Shown here: piece by piece, positions 27,601 to 36,063 of the stretch
Layout of the letters: each line of letters starts with the position of its first letter
Position numbering within the stretch: the first letter of the stretch is position 1
Origin: a bacterium
GTDB lineage: Bacteria; Vulcanimicrobiota; Vulcanimicrobiia; Vulcanimicrobiales; Vulcanimicrobiaceae
Assembly (NCBI GenBank): GCA_021805775.1
Contig: JAJZED010000014.1
Location: 1 to 64,000, forward strand
Direction: 5' to 3'
Length of the DNA: 64,000 bases
The notes under the pieces: generated by a model
What the model was told of the DNA's origin: nothing
The model's database searches: none
Seen by the model: the letters and a program-made list of their open reading frames with translations, nothing else
Program-made: the position numbers and the translations under genes

Positions 27601-30005
27601 CGGAGAGTTGCCCGGCATACGTGAAGAGATTCATCGAGGCGCACGCACGTAGATTGGGGCGGACGGCGGACGATCTGCGTTCGGATGTACAAAACGAACT
27701 CCGGGGTACACTTCGAGACAACGACTGGGTGTTAAGAACCGACGTGTGCGAATTGCGCCGCTTCGGAGAGCGATATTGGCAGTGCGATAACTGTGGAGAA
27801 GTTCACGCACACGATCCCGTTGGCGTTTGCGTATGGTGCCGTCGCGATCGTTTCACGAGTCGACCCTACGAAGGGTTCGACCGCGAAAACTACTATGGCT
27901 ACCTTGCGGCCAGAGGGTCAACATACCGACTTAACTGCGAAGAATTGACCGGCCAGACCGACTTCGGCGAAGCGCAGCGCCGTCAGCGCCGTTTTCAAGA
28001 CATCTTTCTCGAAGACGAAGCAGCACGTCGCATTCAACGCTACGAGAACGGGCACTTCGACGGCATCGACGTGCTTAGCGTCACCACCACTATGGAAGCG
28101 GGGGTGGATATCGGGAGCCTCGAGGCGGTGTTCATGGCGAACGTGCCGCCGCAACGGTTCAATTACCAGCAGAGAGTTGGACGCGCAGGGCGTTCTTCGA
28201 CGCCCATGAGCATCGCGATCACGCTTTGCCGTGGTAGAAGTCACGACGAAAACTACTTTAACGATCCCGAGGCGATGACGGGCGACCCCGTTCCGCCTCC
28301 GTACCTAGCGTTGGACCGCATTCGCATCGCACAACGTGTCGTTACGGCGACCGTGTTGTTTGAGGCTTTTGCATCAGGCGGCGATGACGGCGAGGATGAC
28401 CGTTTCGGCGAAGATGGCTCCTCGACCCACGGCGACTATGGTCGAGTCGACCAATGGCCGGCGGGCAGACCCGACGTAGAAAGGTTTGTGCGGACGCCTC
28501 GCGTCGACATTATAGTCGAACGGGTGCTACGGGGAACGCCGCTCGCCGGTGGGGTGGAGGCGCAGCGAATCGCGGCATTCATTCGGAATGATCTTCTCGC
28601 GGCCATCGATCGGCACGTCCAACGGGCAATCGACGAAGGTCTCGAAGCGGAGCCCTTAAGCCTTATTCTTGCGCAAGGTGGCGAGCTTCCATTGTTCGGC
28701 TTCCCGACGCAGAGTCGCACTCTCTACCTTGAACGGCCCGAAAAGCGCGATACGAAAGCAGTGCAACGCGACCTTCGCATCGCCGTTACCGAATTCGCTC
28801 CGATGAACGAAATCGTTCGTGACAAAAATGTGTATCGTTCCGCCGCGCTCGTTCACTACAAAATGGCTCGAGTGCGATCACGACAGGTCGCCAACGAGCA
28901 ACCTTATGTGACGTTGCACGCTGCTGCGGCGCTGTGCGGCTCATGTGGGCACCTGCGGCTCGCGTTCGATGGCGAAGTAAATTGCGAGGTGTGCGGCGAG
29001 TCTGCGATGCAGCAGCGCTCGCTCGTATCGCCGCACGGCTTCCGAGTTGGCTTCGCGGAGCAGCCGAGACCATATAACCTCTTCGTGGAGCGCCCAAGTA
29101 GAGCGCGTAGTCCGCGTGTGAATCAAATTCCATCACAGGAGCCTCCGCGCGAATGGAACGCGGCGATGACGCGGTTTGGCGAGGGGCACATCTACATCAT
29201 CAACGACGACCTTGGACGCGGTTTCCGATTCAGTCGCGCGGCAACCGGCGGGGAGGGAACGCGTGACGGCATATGGGATGCACGACTTGCTCCGAACGGA
29301 GCGGCCGCAATTGACGGCATCTTTTCGTTGACTGCAAGAACATACACGCAAGTCTTCAGCATGCGCCCATCCGATGCGGCGATGCAGAACTATCGATTGA
29401 ATCCGGGCGGATCAGCGGATCCCGTGTTCTCGGCTTGGATTTCGTTTGCTCATCTGTTCGCTATCGCGGTTGCTAAATCGTTGGCGATTCAGCGGATCGA
29501 CTTTGAAGTTGATGTCTTCCGACTTCCTGGCGGCGACGTCGGTATCTACATGGCGGACGCGCTCGAAAACGGTGCCGGCTTCGCGTGGGACATGTTTTTG
29601 CAACGTCTTGACGTCGTGATGGATCGCGTCCTCGGTGAATTGGCGAACAACTATCGCGGCGTTCGACATTCCGCGAATTGCCAGTCCTCGTGCTACTCGT
29701 GCTTGCGTGATTACGGCAATGTTGCTGTGCACGGCCTACTCGACTGGCGTCTCGGCCTGCAACTCGCTGAGATTCTTGCCGGCCGCGAACCTACGCCAAT
29801 GGACGCGATCTATTTGCAACGTGCCGCTGAAGTGCTGCGTGTTGCAGAACCTCGCCGCGTCGTCGTTCGCGACGGCAACGGCGCGGGACCAATCGTTGCC
29901 ATCGACGGCGCGGACGTTCCGTTCGTGTCGCCACTCGTGCTCGGTCGTGGCATCGTTGCAGCAGAAGTACTGAGGAACCCCGAGAGTTATGCGGCCCGCC
30001 TTTAA
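24657..30005 (+). CDS. druE: Giant DEAD/DEAH helicase with DUF1998 domain, DruE-like
   Basis: The ATG at 24657 has AGGAG 7-8 nt upstream; an earlier in-frame ATG at 24588 lies within the previous gene and is rejected. The 1782-aa product has Walker A VVSAGTGGGKTECFTVPI (about residue 105), a DELH box in LVVDELHMYRGTAGTET, TSASLGDD, several zinc-ribbon-like Cys pairs (CQTCGEAYLGG, CDNCGEVHAH, CGSCGHL, CEVCGE), TTTMEAGVDIGSLEAV with QQRVGRAGR (V, VI), and a C-terminal DUF1998 core (CQSSCYSCLRDYGN). This architecture and size match DruE, the signature of Druantia defence. A generic MrfA/YprA-like DUF1998 helicase is the alternative. Confidence 0.75.
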   Translation: MRVSSFIEGIAQDFIRYYSTPYAMRSTSLTRDRLRLLNEEGALYQEPLIEAIPRYRAAELNLAALTSAPFADMARAGLFPAEFPYVHQASAIQSYRAGRNVVVSAGTGGGKTECFTVPIAEKLYQEALRDRWAERAPVRNPRWWNGDQRYIGQRSGDTSRTPAVRALLVYPMNALVEDQIRRLRMGLDSSRALRWFNDNLGGHRFHFGRYTGRTPVAGPIGSKLSEYIQDLREAEYQSESLDRREAQALEMSPGTERDVVVDRIANERTFMTRLYEAEMFGRWDMMESPPDVLITNFSMLNVMLTRHRESEMFAATERWLREHEDNVFTLVVDELHMYRGTAGTETALLLRNVLDRFGIKGDLADRVRIIATSASLGDDEAHSRRFLAEFFATDPDSFDIFTGERIDGGGDPREFARYYDAFRKYGDEGTDGEQLAAALNADSLDGAMRLMAPHFTSAIRHVARESLHRRHLPESDDLRPVRYGGLAQTLFPGREDARKALDGVVAAFGIRDGSLGAFSRPVLATRLHLFVRSVPGGWACSRPTCPDVERDGDADRWFGKYYAQPQIRCTCQAHVLQLLYCQTCGEAYLGGWIQEQHGGQMILGNAPAPRHNVGDESLIQKSFADFRVLARPGAIWDAPRSQAQVVPTWVAASYDADTGTVTRGRAGMLLYDLQSRDDVSQFPGLPVSCPACETTSHRRPRRGAEIVEGFSWPVVRELSTGLNKTMQVYADSLLDRLPARRTHDTESRQLVVFSDNRADAAARSAGMQLGHDADLRRVALMRRLQRHWDTLSQPRQYLGGALPAGERAVVRQALRASNRVLFDLIDDALQTPEGSPERIVAADAVTRYESAGVPMDAAIRYVFESLLDVGMNPGGFGKAVEVQGRARWGLAYESPKGAWHESTMTPDADYRALRAEIEARSRSLTVETVFDGNRRDLEFLKAAWLCPPLPDQIADDLKPVIVGVVRSLGRRRRVDDWDGDYPESCPAYVKRFIEAHARRLGRTADDLRSDVQNELRGTLRDNDWVLRTDVCELRRFGERYWQCDNCGEVHAHDPVGVCVWCRRDRFTSRPYEGFDRENYYGYLAARGSTYRLNCEELTGQTDFGEAQRRQRRFQDIFLEDEAARRIQRYENGHFDGIDVLSVTTTMEAGVDIGSLEAVFMANVPPQRFNYQQRVGRAGRSSTPMSIAITLCRGRSHDENYFNDPEAMTGDPVPPPYLALDRIRIAQRVVTATVLFEAFASGGDDGEDDRFGEDGSSTHGDYGRVDQWPAGRPDVERFVRTPRVDIIVERVLRGTPLAGGVEAQRIAAFIRNDLLAAIDRHVQRAIDEGLEAEPLSLILAQGGELPLFGFPTQSRTLYLERPEKRDTKAVQRDLRIAVTEFAPMNEIVRDKNVYRSAALVHYKMARVRSRQVANEQPYVTLHAAAALCGSCGHLRLAFDGEVNCEVCGESAMQQRSLVSPHGFRVGFAEQPRPYNLFVERPSRARSPRVNQIPSQEPPREWNAAMTRFGEGHIYIINDDLGRGFRFSRAATGGEGTRDGIWDARLAPNGAAAIDGIFSLTARTYTQVFSMRPSDAAMQNYRLNPGGSADPVFSAWISFAHLFAIAVAKSLAIQRIDFEVDVFRLPGGDVGIYMADALENGAGFAWDMFLQRLDVVMDRVLGELANNYRGVRHSANCQSSCYSCLRDYGNVAVHGLLDWRLGLQLAEILAGREPTPMDAIYLQRAAEVLRVAEPRRVVVRDGNGAGPIVAIDGADVPFVSPLVLGRGIVAAEVLRNPESYAARL

Positions 30006-30552
30006 GCGCTATCGAGAGCGGGATGCAATCCGCGAGCCGCGTGCTCAGCGGAGCATCGCACGAACTGTGCGACGTCTTAGTCAGTTGGGGACGCCGCCCG
30101 AGTTACGACGTCCTTTTGCTCCTCGGAAACCTTAATTCCGATGCGGAGCCTTGGAGTGCGTGCGCGCTGTCTTGCGCTCCATCCATGCCGGCTACTTCAC
30201 GCGGCCACAGAGGTGAAGCGGGCCCGCTTTCGCGGAGGGTTTTTGATTGGACATCATGCGCCCGAGCCTTCCGGCGCTCGAACTCCATGGGAGAGGGATT
30301 CCCTAGCGCCGTATGTCGGCGCCGTGGGTTATACTATCCCTCGCCGCGAAGCGGCAAGTGTCTACGGAAGCGAGCCAGATTCAGATCGGCTACCTTGCGT
30401 GCATAAGAATACGCGCGCATGAGAACAGTACATGGCGATCTCGGGCAAAAATGGTCACCAAAAAGGTCACATTCCCATCAGACCGCTGTGGTCGTACCGG
30501 ACGGAAAACCTCGATTTTACAGGGCATTCTCGTCCAGTACGATCGTTTACGT
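30006..30552 (+). other. Non-coding end of the island
   Basis: I find no credible gene in these 547 bp: the open frames have no ribosome sites and no protein-like composition. The final 120 bp before the tRNA-Thr repeat are the sort of sequence expected to hold integrase arm sites, but no repeats stand out. Confidence 0.3.
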
Positions 30553-30612
30553 TCCTCGTGATGCTGATTCGTAATCAGCAGGTCAGCGGTTCGAGTCCGC
30601 TCGTCGGCTCCA
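30553..30612 (+). repeat. tRNA-Thr(CGT) 3' fragment, attachment-site scar copy 2
   Basis: This is the same 60-bp segment as 7495-7554, differing at two positions. The anticodon stem is still paired (CTGAT/ATCAG around a TTCGTAA loop, CGT anticodon), followed by GGTTCGAGTCC and CGTCGGCTCCA. The 5' half of a tRNA is absent upstream. The C-terminus of an integrase remnant reads through it on the other strand, the usual arrangement for tRNA-targeting tyrosine integrases. Confidence 0.8.
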
Positions 30613-30960
30613 GAAAAAGCCCGTCAAATCTAGCGTTTGGCGGATTTCGTGTTTTAAGCGTCGGAGGGCGGGGGGCAGTTTTGAGGGGCATCCAGTCCCG
30701 CGAAGAGTTTCGCAACGGCGTCGACTGCCCCCGATTGCCGGGAAGCACGTGGCTATAGGTGTCGAGCGTGAGCTCTGCTCGAACGTGCCCGAGGCGATCG
30801 CTGACGACCTTGACGGGGATGCCGGCGGCGAGCAAAGCGGTCGCATGCGCATGGCGCAGGTCGTAAAAGCGGACCGATTTCTCAAGCCCTAGTCGCTCGC
30901 GGAACCTTCTCCCGAGGAATCCGAAATACGTACTGGCAATCGTTGTGGAATCGCATTTGA
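30575..30960 (-). pseudogene. C-terminal remnant of a tyrosine site-specific integrase
   Basis: One minus-strand frame reads VRFYDLRHAHATALLAAGIP, then VVSDRLGHVRAELTLDTYSH, giving the R-H-x-x-H...Y pattern of the phage-integrase catalytic core (Arg/His of DLRH, His of GH, Tyr of DTYSH). It ends in EPTSGLEPLTC inside the tRNA-Thr repeat. Upstream, homology-like sequence fades at about 30960, where the ribosome site of the divergent gene at 30977 begins. The N-terminal arm-binding and core-binding domains are lost. It marks the mobile origin of DNA integrated at tRNA-Thr. Confidence 0.75.
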
Positions 30961-30976
30961 TTAGGGAGGTGGAAAC

Positions 30977-32095
30977 TTGATATCTCGACTCAAAGCGGTC
31001 GTCGGACTGCTGCTAGGACTACTGTGCGCGTGCACCGTTGCGGGTGCGCAAAATGCCCATCTTATCAGCTGCCCGGCTCGCGAGAGGAGGTTGTACCTCG
31101 ATGTATATCAATTTACGGAACCCGGAGATTGGCTTCATCGGATGCATCATTGGGTGAATGTTTATTGCGGTGACGGCACGACACCGGTGGCCGCCCTGAC
31201 AGACGGAATCAAAAATTTTGCCTCCCAAATCGAGTACGATGACTCCCGAAATCTGTACGTGAGCGATTATACCGGTGAATTCGATGGCGACCCTAATCCG
31301 AACGCCTTCCTGATCTACGATAGGTATGGCCGGCTCATACGGCGGGTGCTCGTGCCCGGCTACATTCGCGCATTCGTAACAAATAGACGTTCGGGCGAGA
31401 ACTTTATTTTTTATTCTCCGAACGAGCACAGCGAGCGAATCATGACGGTTGGCGGGAATCCTCCACACGTGCTGGGCAACTACCGTGTGTCCCCCAAGGC
31501 GGGGTTCGTTTTTCAGCCAGAGCTCGTTACGAGCGACATCATTCTTTACCAGGACATGTACGGCATGTCGATTCGTGCCCTGAATGCCAAGACCGGAGCG
31601 ATGCTCGGCATGAATGCGCGAAACGTTCGCGCCTTTTTCATCGGAAGATACCATACGGTGTATGCGAGAGCATATGTTCCGGCCCACTACGACAACCCTT
31701 TGACGCGTCCGCGCGGTATAGTTCGCGTGTATGACCCGCGTAATCTACATCTCCTTCGGTCGTTCCGAATCCCTTCGAGAGGGTTTCGCGATGCCGGACC
31801 GATTGCGACATCTGTTGACGGAACGATCGCGCTAGCTCTCGGAAGGAGCCGTACGATATCGATTTATGGCCCGCGTGCAAAGAAACCGACGGTCGTGATA
31901 AGAGGCATCAGTCACGTAGATAATCTTGTCTTCGATTCCAATGATTCGCTTTATGTACTCGACTCGAGGAGAAGTCGCTTTGGCCCCGCGGGGGTGTATG
32001 TGTTCAAGGCGGGCACGGCCAGGATACTCCGCGAGTACACCGTCGGAAAGTTTCAAGGCGTAGGAGACATGGCGATAATTCCCGGGAGAAGGTAA
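30977..32095 (+). CDS. Secreted 372-aa protein, probably a beta-propeller
   Basis: The TTG start is fixed by AGGGAGGTGG at 30963-30972. Residues 1-24 are a Sec signal peptide (LLLGLLCACTVAGA, cleavage near AQN). The mature part has repeated short strands typical of propellers (NLYVSDYTGEFDG, FLIYDRYGRLIRRVL, GIVRVYDPRNLHLLR, SLYVLDSRRSR), but no named family is recognised. It is expected in the periplasm or outside the cell. It begins just after the integrase remnant and is transcribed away from it. Its neighbours are other exported proteins. Confidence 0.7.
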   Translation: MISRLKAVVGLLLGLLCACTVAGAQNAHLISCPARERRLYLDVYQFTEPGDWLHRMHHWVNVYCGDGTTPVAALTDGIKNFASQIEYDDSRNLYVSDYTGEFDGDPNPNAFLIYDRYGRLIRRVLVPGYIRAFVTNRRSGENFIFYSPNEHSERIMTVGGNPPHVLGNYRVSPKAGFVFQPELVTSDIILYQDMYGMSIRALNAKTGAMLGMNARNVRAFFIGRYHTVYARAYVPAHYDNPLTRPRGIVRVYDPRNLHLLRSFRIPSRGFRDAGPIATSVDGTIALALGRSRTISIYGPRAKKPTVVIRGISHVDNLVFDSNDSLYVLDSRRSRFGPAGVYVFKAGTARILREYTVGKFQGVGDMAIIPGRR

Positions 32096-32580
32096 GGGTC
32101 TTCTGAAGGCCGGCGGGCGAATGCCACAGCGTACTCGCCGTCAAGATGCCCTTGGACGGACCCTACCATGTGCCGTCGTAAGTGGGGTTGTATCGTAGGG
32201 CACCCTACGCCTTGCGGCGCAGATCGAAGTGACCGTGAGGCGCGGCTCGGAGTACGCGTCAAGAACTCAGGGCCCAAAGTTGCTGTAAATTCGATTCAGG
32301 GGCTTTGACCTTTTAGGAGTCGCTCTGCGCGGTCGCGATGGAGGGCATGTGGCGAGCAGCGCAAGAATGGCAAGGGCGGAGAGGCTCTGCTGTCTCATCA
32401 CGATCGAGAAAATGCTCGTTGCCCTTGAGGGCTCTCCATTAGTAACGTAAGCCGGCAAAACGTACGGCATCGACTCGATAGAGTGAAACGAGTCGTCGCG
32501 GCCGGAACCCACGCCGACGACGGAACCAGGAAAACTCTCCAACCTCGAGGGGTCGCCCGAACCCTGTTAAGGCGCTCTCT
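32096..32580. other. Intergenic stretch with one weak small frame
   Basis: These 485 bp contain no gene I can support. On the minus strand, 32267-32399 encodes 43 residues beginning RQQSLSALAILALLATC after the Met, which looks like a signal peptide whose mature part was lost. There is no ribosome site before it, so it may be a truncated exported-protein gene. Confidence 0.25.
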
Positions 32581-33438
32581 CTAGTCGGGATCGGCGTGGA
32601 GAATCGAGCGCGATTGCGCAGCAACCGTCGAGACCGGGGCGTTCGTTGAGGCCGGAGTGAAGCTCGCGCTGCCATAGGTTACCTGCAGCGGAGCGGTGTA
32701 GTTGAACGGCCCTAGCCACGACGTGACCGCCGATGTTCCGGTCCAGAAATTCAGTATGAGATTCGAGGGCGTCGTTGGCATAGTGGCGGGTGAACCGGTC
32801 GCCATATAGAGCGTCCGGCCGTCCACGATCCACGATATCGAATCCGGCAACCATTCAATCGCGTATGTGTGCATTGCGAGCGACGAATCGAACGGCAGCG
32901 AGATTGTGTGCTCGACGCCGGGGCCACCGAGTTTGTAATAGGTCGATTCGAGCGTATTGGTTCTCGCTCCGGGAATCTCGACATCGATCTCGTCGTTGGT
33001 CTCCGGACCGTTCGGCGTGGTGTTGATATAGGTAAAAAATGTTGAGACGATTCCCGACCCTTTCGCCGCTTGCATCGAGACCGTATAGGTTCCGTAGCCG
33101 TAAACCGCATTGGTGCGCATCTCTCCCGAAGCGTACGGCTCATTCGAGCACCCTGCTGGGCAAGGAACGTTGTCGAGCGTAATCGCAAGTTGAGAGCCGG
33201 TCGCAACCGCATGATCGGCGCGCCAACCGACGTTAAAATCGCCGCCGTTCGTGTAGCCATCGTCGCGCGTCCAGAGCGAGGCGTCATTCCATGCGTTCAG
33301 GCTAAGCGGAGTCGCTTGTGAGAGCGGTGTCGCGGTCGGCGCCGGTACGGGCGCGCTTGCGTTCGTCGCGCCGCCTGCCCCGCCGCACGCACAGAGTGCG
33401 AGCGCAAAGATGACTGCTGCAAGAACACGCACGTTCAT
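32581..33438 (-). CDS. GH16 lichenase-like lipoprotein
   Basis: The 285-aa product starts at ATG 33436-33438 (GTGGAG upstream) with an export signal ending in ALCACGG, probably lipoprotein type, and a Pro/Ala linker (APVPAPTATP). The catalytic domain is GH16: NDEIDVEIPG supplies the ExDxxE nucleophile and acid/base glutamates. LESTYYKLGG, MHTYAIEWLPDSISWIVDG and LILNFWTGTSAVTSWLG follow in the order of bacterial beta-1,3-1,4-glucanases. It should hydrolyse mixed-linked or beta-1,3 glucans at the cell surface. A longer in-frame start at 33540 lacks a signal and is less likely. Confidence 0.85.
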   Translation of the reverse strand: MNVRVLAAVIFALALCACGGAGGATNASAPVPAPTATPLSQATPLSLNAWNDASLWTRDDGYTNGGDFNVGWRADHAVATGSQLAITLDNVPCPAGCSNEPYASGEMRTNAVYGYGTYTVSMQAAKGSGIVSTFFTYINTTPNGPETNDEIDVEIPGARTNTLESTYYKLGGPGVEHTISLPFDSSLAMHTYAIEWLPDSISWIVDGRTLYMATGSPATMPTTPSNLILNFWTGTSAVTSWLGPFNYTAPLQVTYGSASFTPASTNAPVSTVAAQSRSILHADPD

Positions 33439-33615
33439 GCGCTCCACTTCGCGGGTGATAGTTTTCTCCCTGGCCTGGAATTTTACGTGCGAACTGGCCA
33501 TGCAGGTCGCTTTCAAACGTGCGAAAACGTCATACCGCACGATGGGTGACGGGAGCCGACGGAAGCGGCCGAAAGTGTGGCCCCTCCGTATCTATAGTAT
33601 TGAGGAACAGCAGCC

Positions 33616-34548
33616 CTATTCCGGCTCGCGCAGCTTGAGATACGTGGCAAAAGGAAGTAGAAACGGCATCCGTTTCTTTCGAGTCTGCACGTTTACAAAG
33701 CGAATCGTTACGCTATTGTAGACGCGACCGGCATAGCGATACGGAGCGTCCGCGCGTTCGGAGGCGATATAGCGTTCGCCGCGGACGTCGGCAAAATCGA
33801 TCGTCCAGGGAATGTGGGTGCCGGGACCGGTAACGAAATTCAGTGCGATACGCGCTCGAACCGTCGCAAAGCTCTTGGTATCGATCCAAAGATCGCGCAA
33901 GCGATAGCGCCCGCTCGCATGTATCGGACGGAGGACTAGGTGATAACAACGGTGCGCACCGATGGTGTTTTTGCCCGCAAGTGCGATGACATAATGTCGA
34001 CCGTAGGCAACGACATCCGCGATCACCGGGATCTTCGTTCTGCCAGATTGCAACGGCAAGGGCCGCGGTTGAGGGTCGTGGAATTCTCGCCGAATCCGGC
34101 GAACGATCTGAGCGGAGTCGAGAGGTTCTCTAACCTTGCTGCGGTTGTCGTCACCGAGTGAAAAAGAATAGTTTGGAGCGAGTACCGGCACGCCGATAAA
34201 ATCTTGATTTGGCGCGGGGTGAAGAGGTGGTCCGCACGGCGGTTGCATCGGCGGTAGGTTGTCGATCGTGAACGGTTGGAAGCTCGTCAATACGCCACCC
34301 GCCGTAACGCAGAAACCGACGCCGCGCCCCTGCGCGGGGTGGGCGCGTTCGTAGTCACTGACGGTGTCGACCCAAATCTCTCCGTTGCGCGCATCGTATG
34401 CCGAGCGAAAATTCTCGACCCGTTTCCCAGCCTTGTCGCGAACGCTAATGCGTACGCTGTAATTAAGGCGTCTTGGATATACTTGCTTATCCCAATACGT
34501 GCGTGCGTTGGCAAATATTTGATAGGCAAGTGCCGCAGAGGCGATCAT
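33616..34548 (-). CDS. Exported 310-aa protein of unknown function
   Basis: The N-terminus has a single hydrophobic segment (MIASAALAYQIFANA), then a beta-rich body (LNYSVRISVRDKAGKRVENF, HRCYHLVLRPIHASGRYRLR, NSVTIRFVNVQTRKK) with the feel of lipoprotein-sorting or outer-membrane-anchored beta proteins. I recognise no family. Its ATG overlaps the stop of the upstream lipoprotein gene (34545-34548), so both are made from one mRNA and may act together. Confidence 0.6.
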   Translation of the reverse strand: MIASAALAYQIFANARTYWDKQVYPRRLNYSVRISVRDKAGKRVENFRSAYDARNGEIWVDTVSDYERAHPAQGRGVGFCVTAGGVLTSFQPFTIDNLPPMQPPCGPPLHPAPNQDFIGVPVLAPNYSFSLGDDNRSKVREPLDSAQIVRRIRREFHDPQPRPLPLQSGRTKIPVIADVVAYGRHYVIALAGKNTIGAHRCYHLVLRPIHASGRYRLRDLWIDTKSFATVRARIALNFVTGPGTHIPWTIDFADVRGERYIASERADAPYRYAGRVYNSVTIRFVNVQTRKKRMPFLLPFATYLKLREPE

Positions 34549-35342
34549 GGCGATGCTTTCGGTGTAAGCATCCGGTTCGGTTTGTGCGTCAAGTTTAGCA
34601 TATTATATCGGTATGTGTCGCGCCCCACGACGACGTAAAAATACCGCCCTATGAGATAATTGTGCTCTCCTTGCCCCAATGGCTGCATATTGCTAGGGTG
34701 CGCCTGTGGATCCGGGGCGAGATCGATCGACCTGCTCGCGGATCCGTTTTTTAACGATATCGAATAAATCGTCGCCGGCCGGTATTCGTCGGGGCGCCCG
34801 AAGCAACACCAATCGTCGATATAGGCACGGTTGCCGATGACGCCGAGGAAGGTACTGTCGCTCATGAGGCCGGGAGGGAGCGTTTTCAAGGTCTTCGCGT
34901 GAAGGAGAATAACCTCTGTCGTCATCATCGCGCCGTCGCTAAAGCCGGATACGGCAATCTCTCTTTGCCCCGCGGGAAGAATTGAGGTAAGTCCGTCCAT
35001 CGGCACCTTGGCCGACGCGAGGATCTCGCCACGCGTATCGACGGCAACGATGCTTCCAGCATTGCATCCAATAAATAGCGTCCCACGAATCCTACGCGCG
35101 ATTTGAGCGAATCGACATGGTCGAGCGCGCGACGCGAGAGCGCGATAGCGCGCCGCTTGCGACTTCGGCAAAGGGAGGGACATCGGTGCTGGATCCACCG
35201 GCGCTCGCTCTACCGGTGCTCGCTCTACCGGCACGATGTCCTGCAGCGGTGTCGAGGTAGCCTGAATGCTCGTTGCGTGCACAACCCGCGAACACGCCGT
35301 AACTCCCAGAGCCACGATTGCCGCAGTCAAAAAGCGCTTCAT
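34545..35342 (-). CDS. 265-aa lipoprotein, possible beta-propeller
   Basis: I start this gene at ATG 35340-35342, where a lipoprotein signal (MKRFLTAAIVALGVTAC) begins; the frame extends further upstream without protein character. After the lipid-Cys comes a short Pro/Arg repeat (PVERAPVERAPVDPAP, encoded by near-identical 12-bp units), then propeller-like strands (GTLFIGCNAGSIVAVDTRG, TLKTLPPGLMSDSTFLG). The function is unknown. It overlaps the next gene by 4 nt. Confidence 0.6.
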   Translation of the reverse strand: MKRFLTAAIVALGVTACSRVVHATSIQATSTPLQDIVPVERAPVERAPVDPAPMSLPLPKSQAARYRALASRARPCRFAQIARRIRGTLFIGCNAGSIVAVDTRGEILASAKVPMDGLTSILPAGQREIAVSGFSDGAMMTTEVILLHAKTLKTLPPGLMSDSTFLGVIGNRAYIDDWCCFGRPDEYRPATIYSISLKNGSASRSIDLAPDPQAHPSNMQPLGQGEHNYLIGRYFYVVVGRDTYRYNMLNLTHKPNRMLTPKASP

Positions 35343-35828
35343 TCCTAAATCATTACCTCGGAGAGTGAACGAAACCTCGCGACCATTCCTTTTGGAGGCC
35401 TCCGATGCGAAAAGTGGCGGTAACGACCCACGGTAAATGAGGCTTCGGAATGGCCGTCCGCGCTTCGAGCAAATGCCGCTCCCAGGCACACGCTTGAGAG
35501 CGGCTCTTCGCGACCCCGAACTCGGCAAAAAAACTTCCGATGGATCGCAGCCTGAGGCATGGTCGTGAGGCGAGGGAGCGCGTAGCGGCAGGCGGCCTGG
35601 AGGGCGACCTCGCGATGGTGAGCCGACCCAGGAAACCGGCGCGAGCGAATCGACAAAGCAGTGCGCGATTATGTCGACGCCGTAGCGCTCGCAGATAAAA
35701 TCGGCAGCGAGCGCCATCGAAGCTTTGCACGGCGTCGATAGGCTCTATCGCCGGTGGGCTCGGCCCTAAAACGGGAGCCAGGGATTTCACTGGATTTCCG
35801 GTCAAAACGCCCATGAAGGAGGTCCATT
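35343..35828. other. 486-bp stretch without a supported gene
   Basis: Open frames on the minus strand here are extensions of the downstream lipoprotein frame or lack ribosome sites. The last 50 bp hold GGATTTCCGGTCAAAA, which recalls the terminal repeat of the IS3-family fragment at 102-126, and lead into the transposase remnant at 35829. Decayed IS sequence is the likeliest content. Confidence 0.3.
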
Positions 35829-35897
35829 ATGCGCAAGAGCCGCTTTACCGAGGCGCAGATCGTCGACATCGTTCGCGAATACGATGCCGGCGTCCCA
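35829..35897 (+). mobile_element. IS3-family OrfA remnant (first 23 codons)
   Basis: After a perfect AAGGAGG ribosome site, ATG 35829 starts RKSRFTEAQIVDIVREYDAG, the N-terminal helix-turn-helix opening of many IS3-family OrfA proteins. After VP the frame continues with no resemblance to a transposase. The break point is therefore near 35897 and the remainder of the element has been lost. Confidence 0.6.
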
Positions 35898-36063
35898 TTT
35901 TTGCGGGGAGGACCGTCTTCTTACGTTAGTCGTGCGCCGCAATTACCTCGAACTAATCGATATCACGGCGTCATCGTGAACGGTACCCTGCGTTGTTCTG
36001 TGCCGGAAACAGCGAATCGCTATGCAAAGGCAAGGCGCAACGCGGAACCGACGAGCGGCGCGT

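Noticed and set aside
30023-30406. 127-aa frame after the large helicase
   Set aside because: No ribosome site and no recognisable protein features; composition fits non-coding DNA.
35343-35814. Upstream extension of the 34545-35342 lipoprotein frame and a 153-aa minus frame
   Set aside because: Low protein character, no ribosome site, and the lipoprotein signal begins at 35342.
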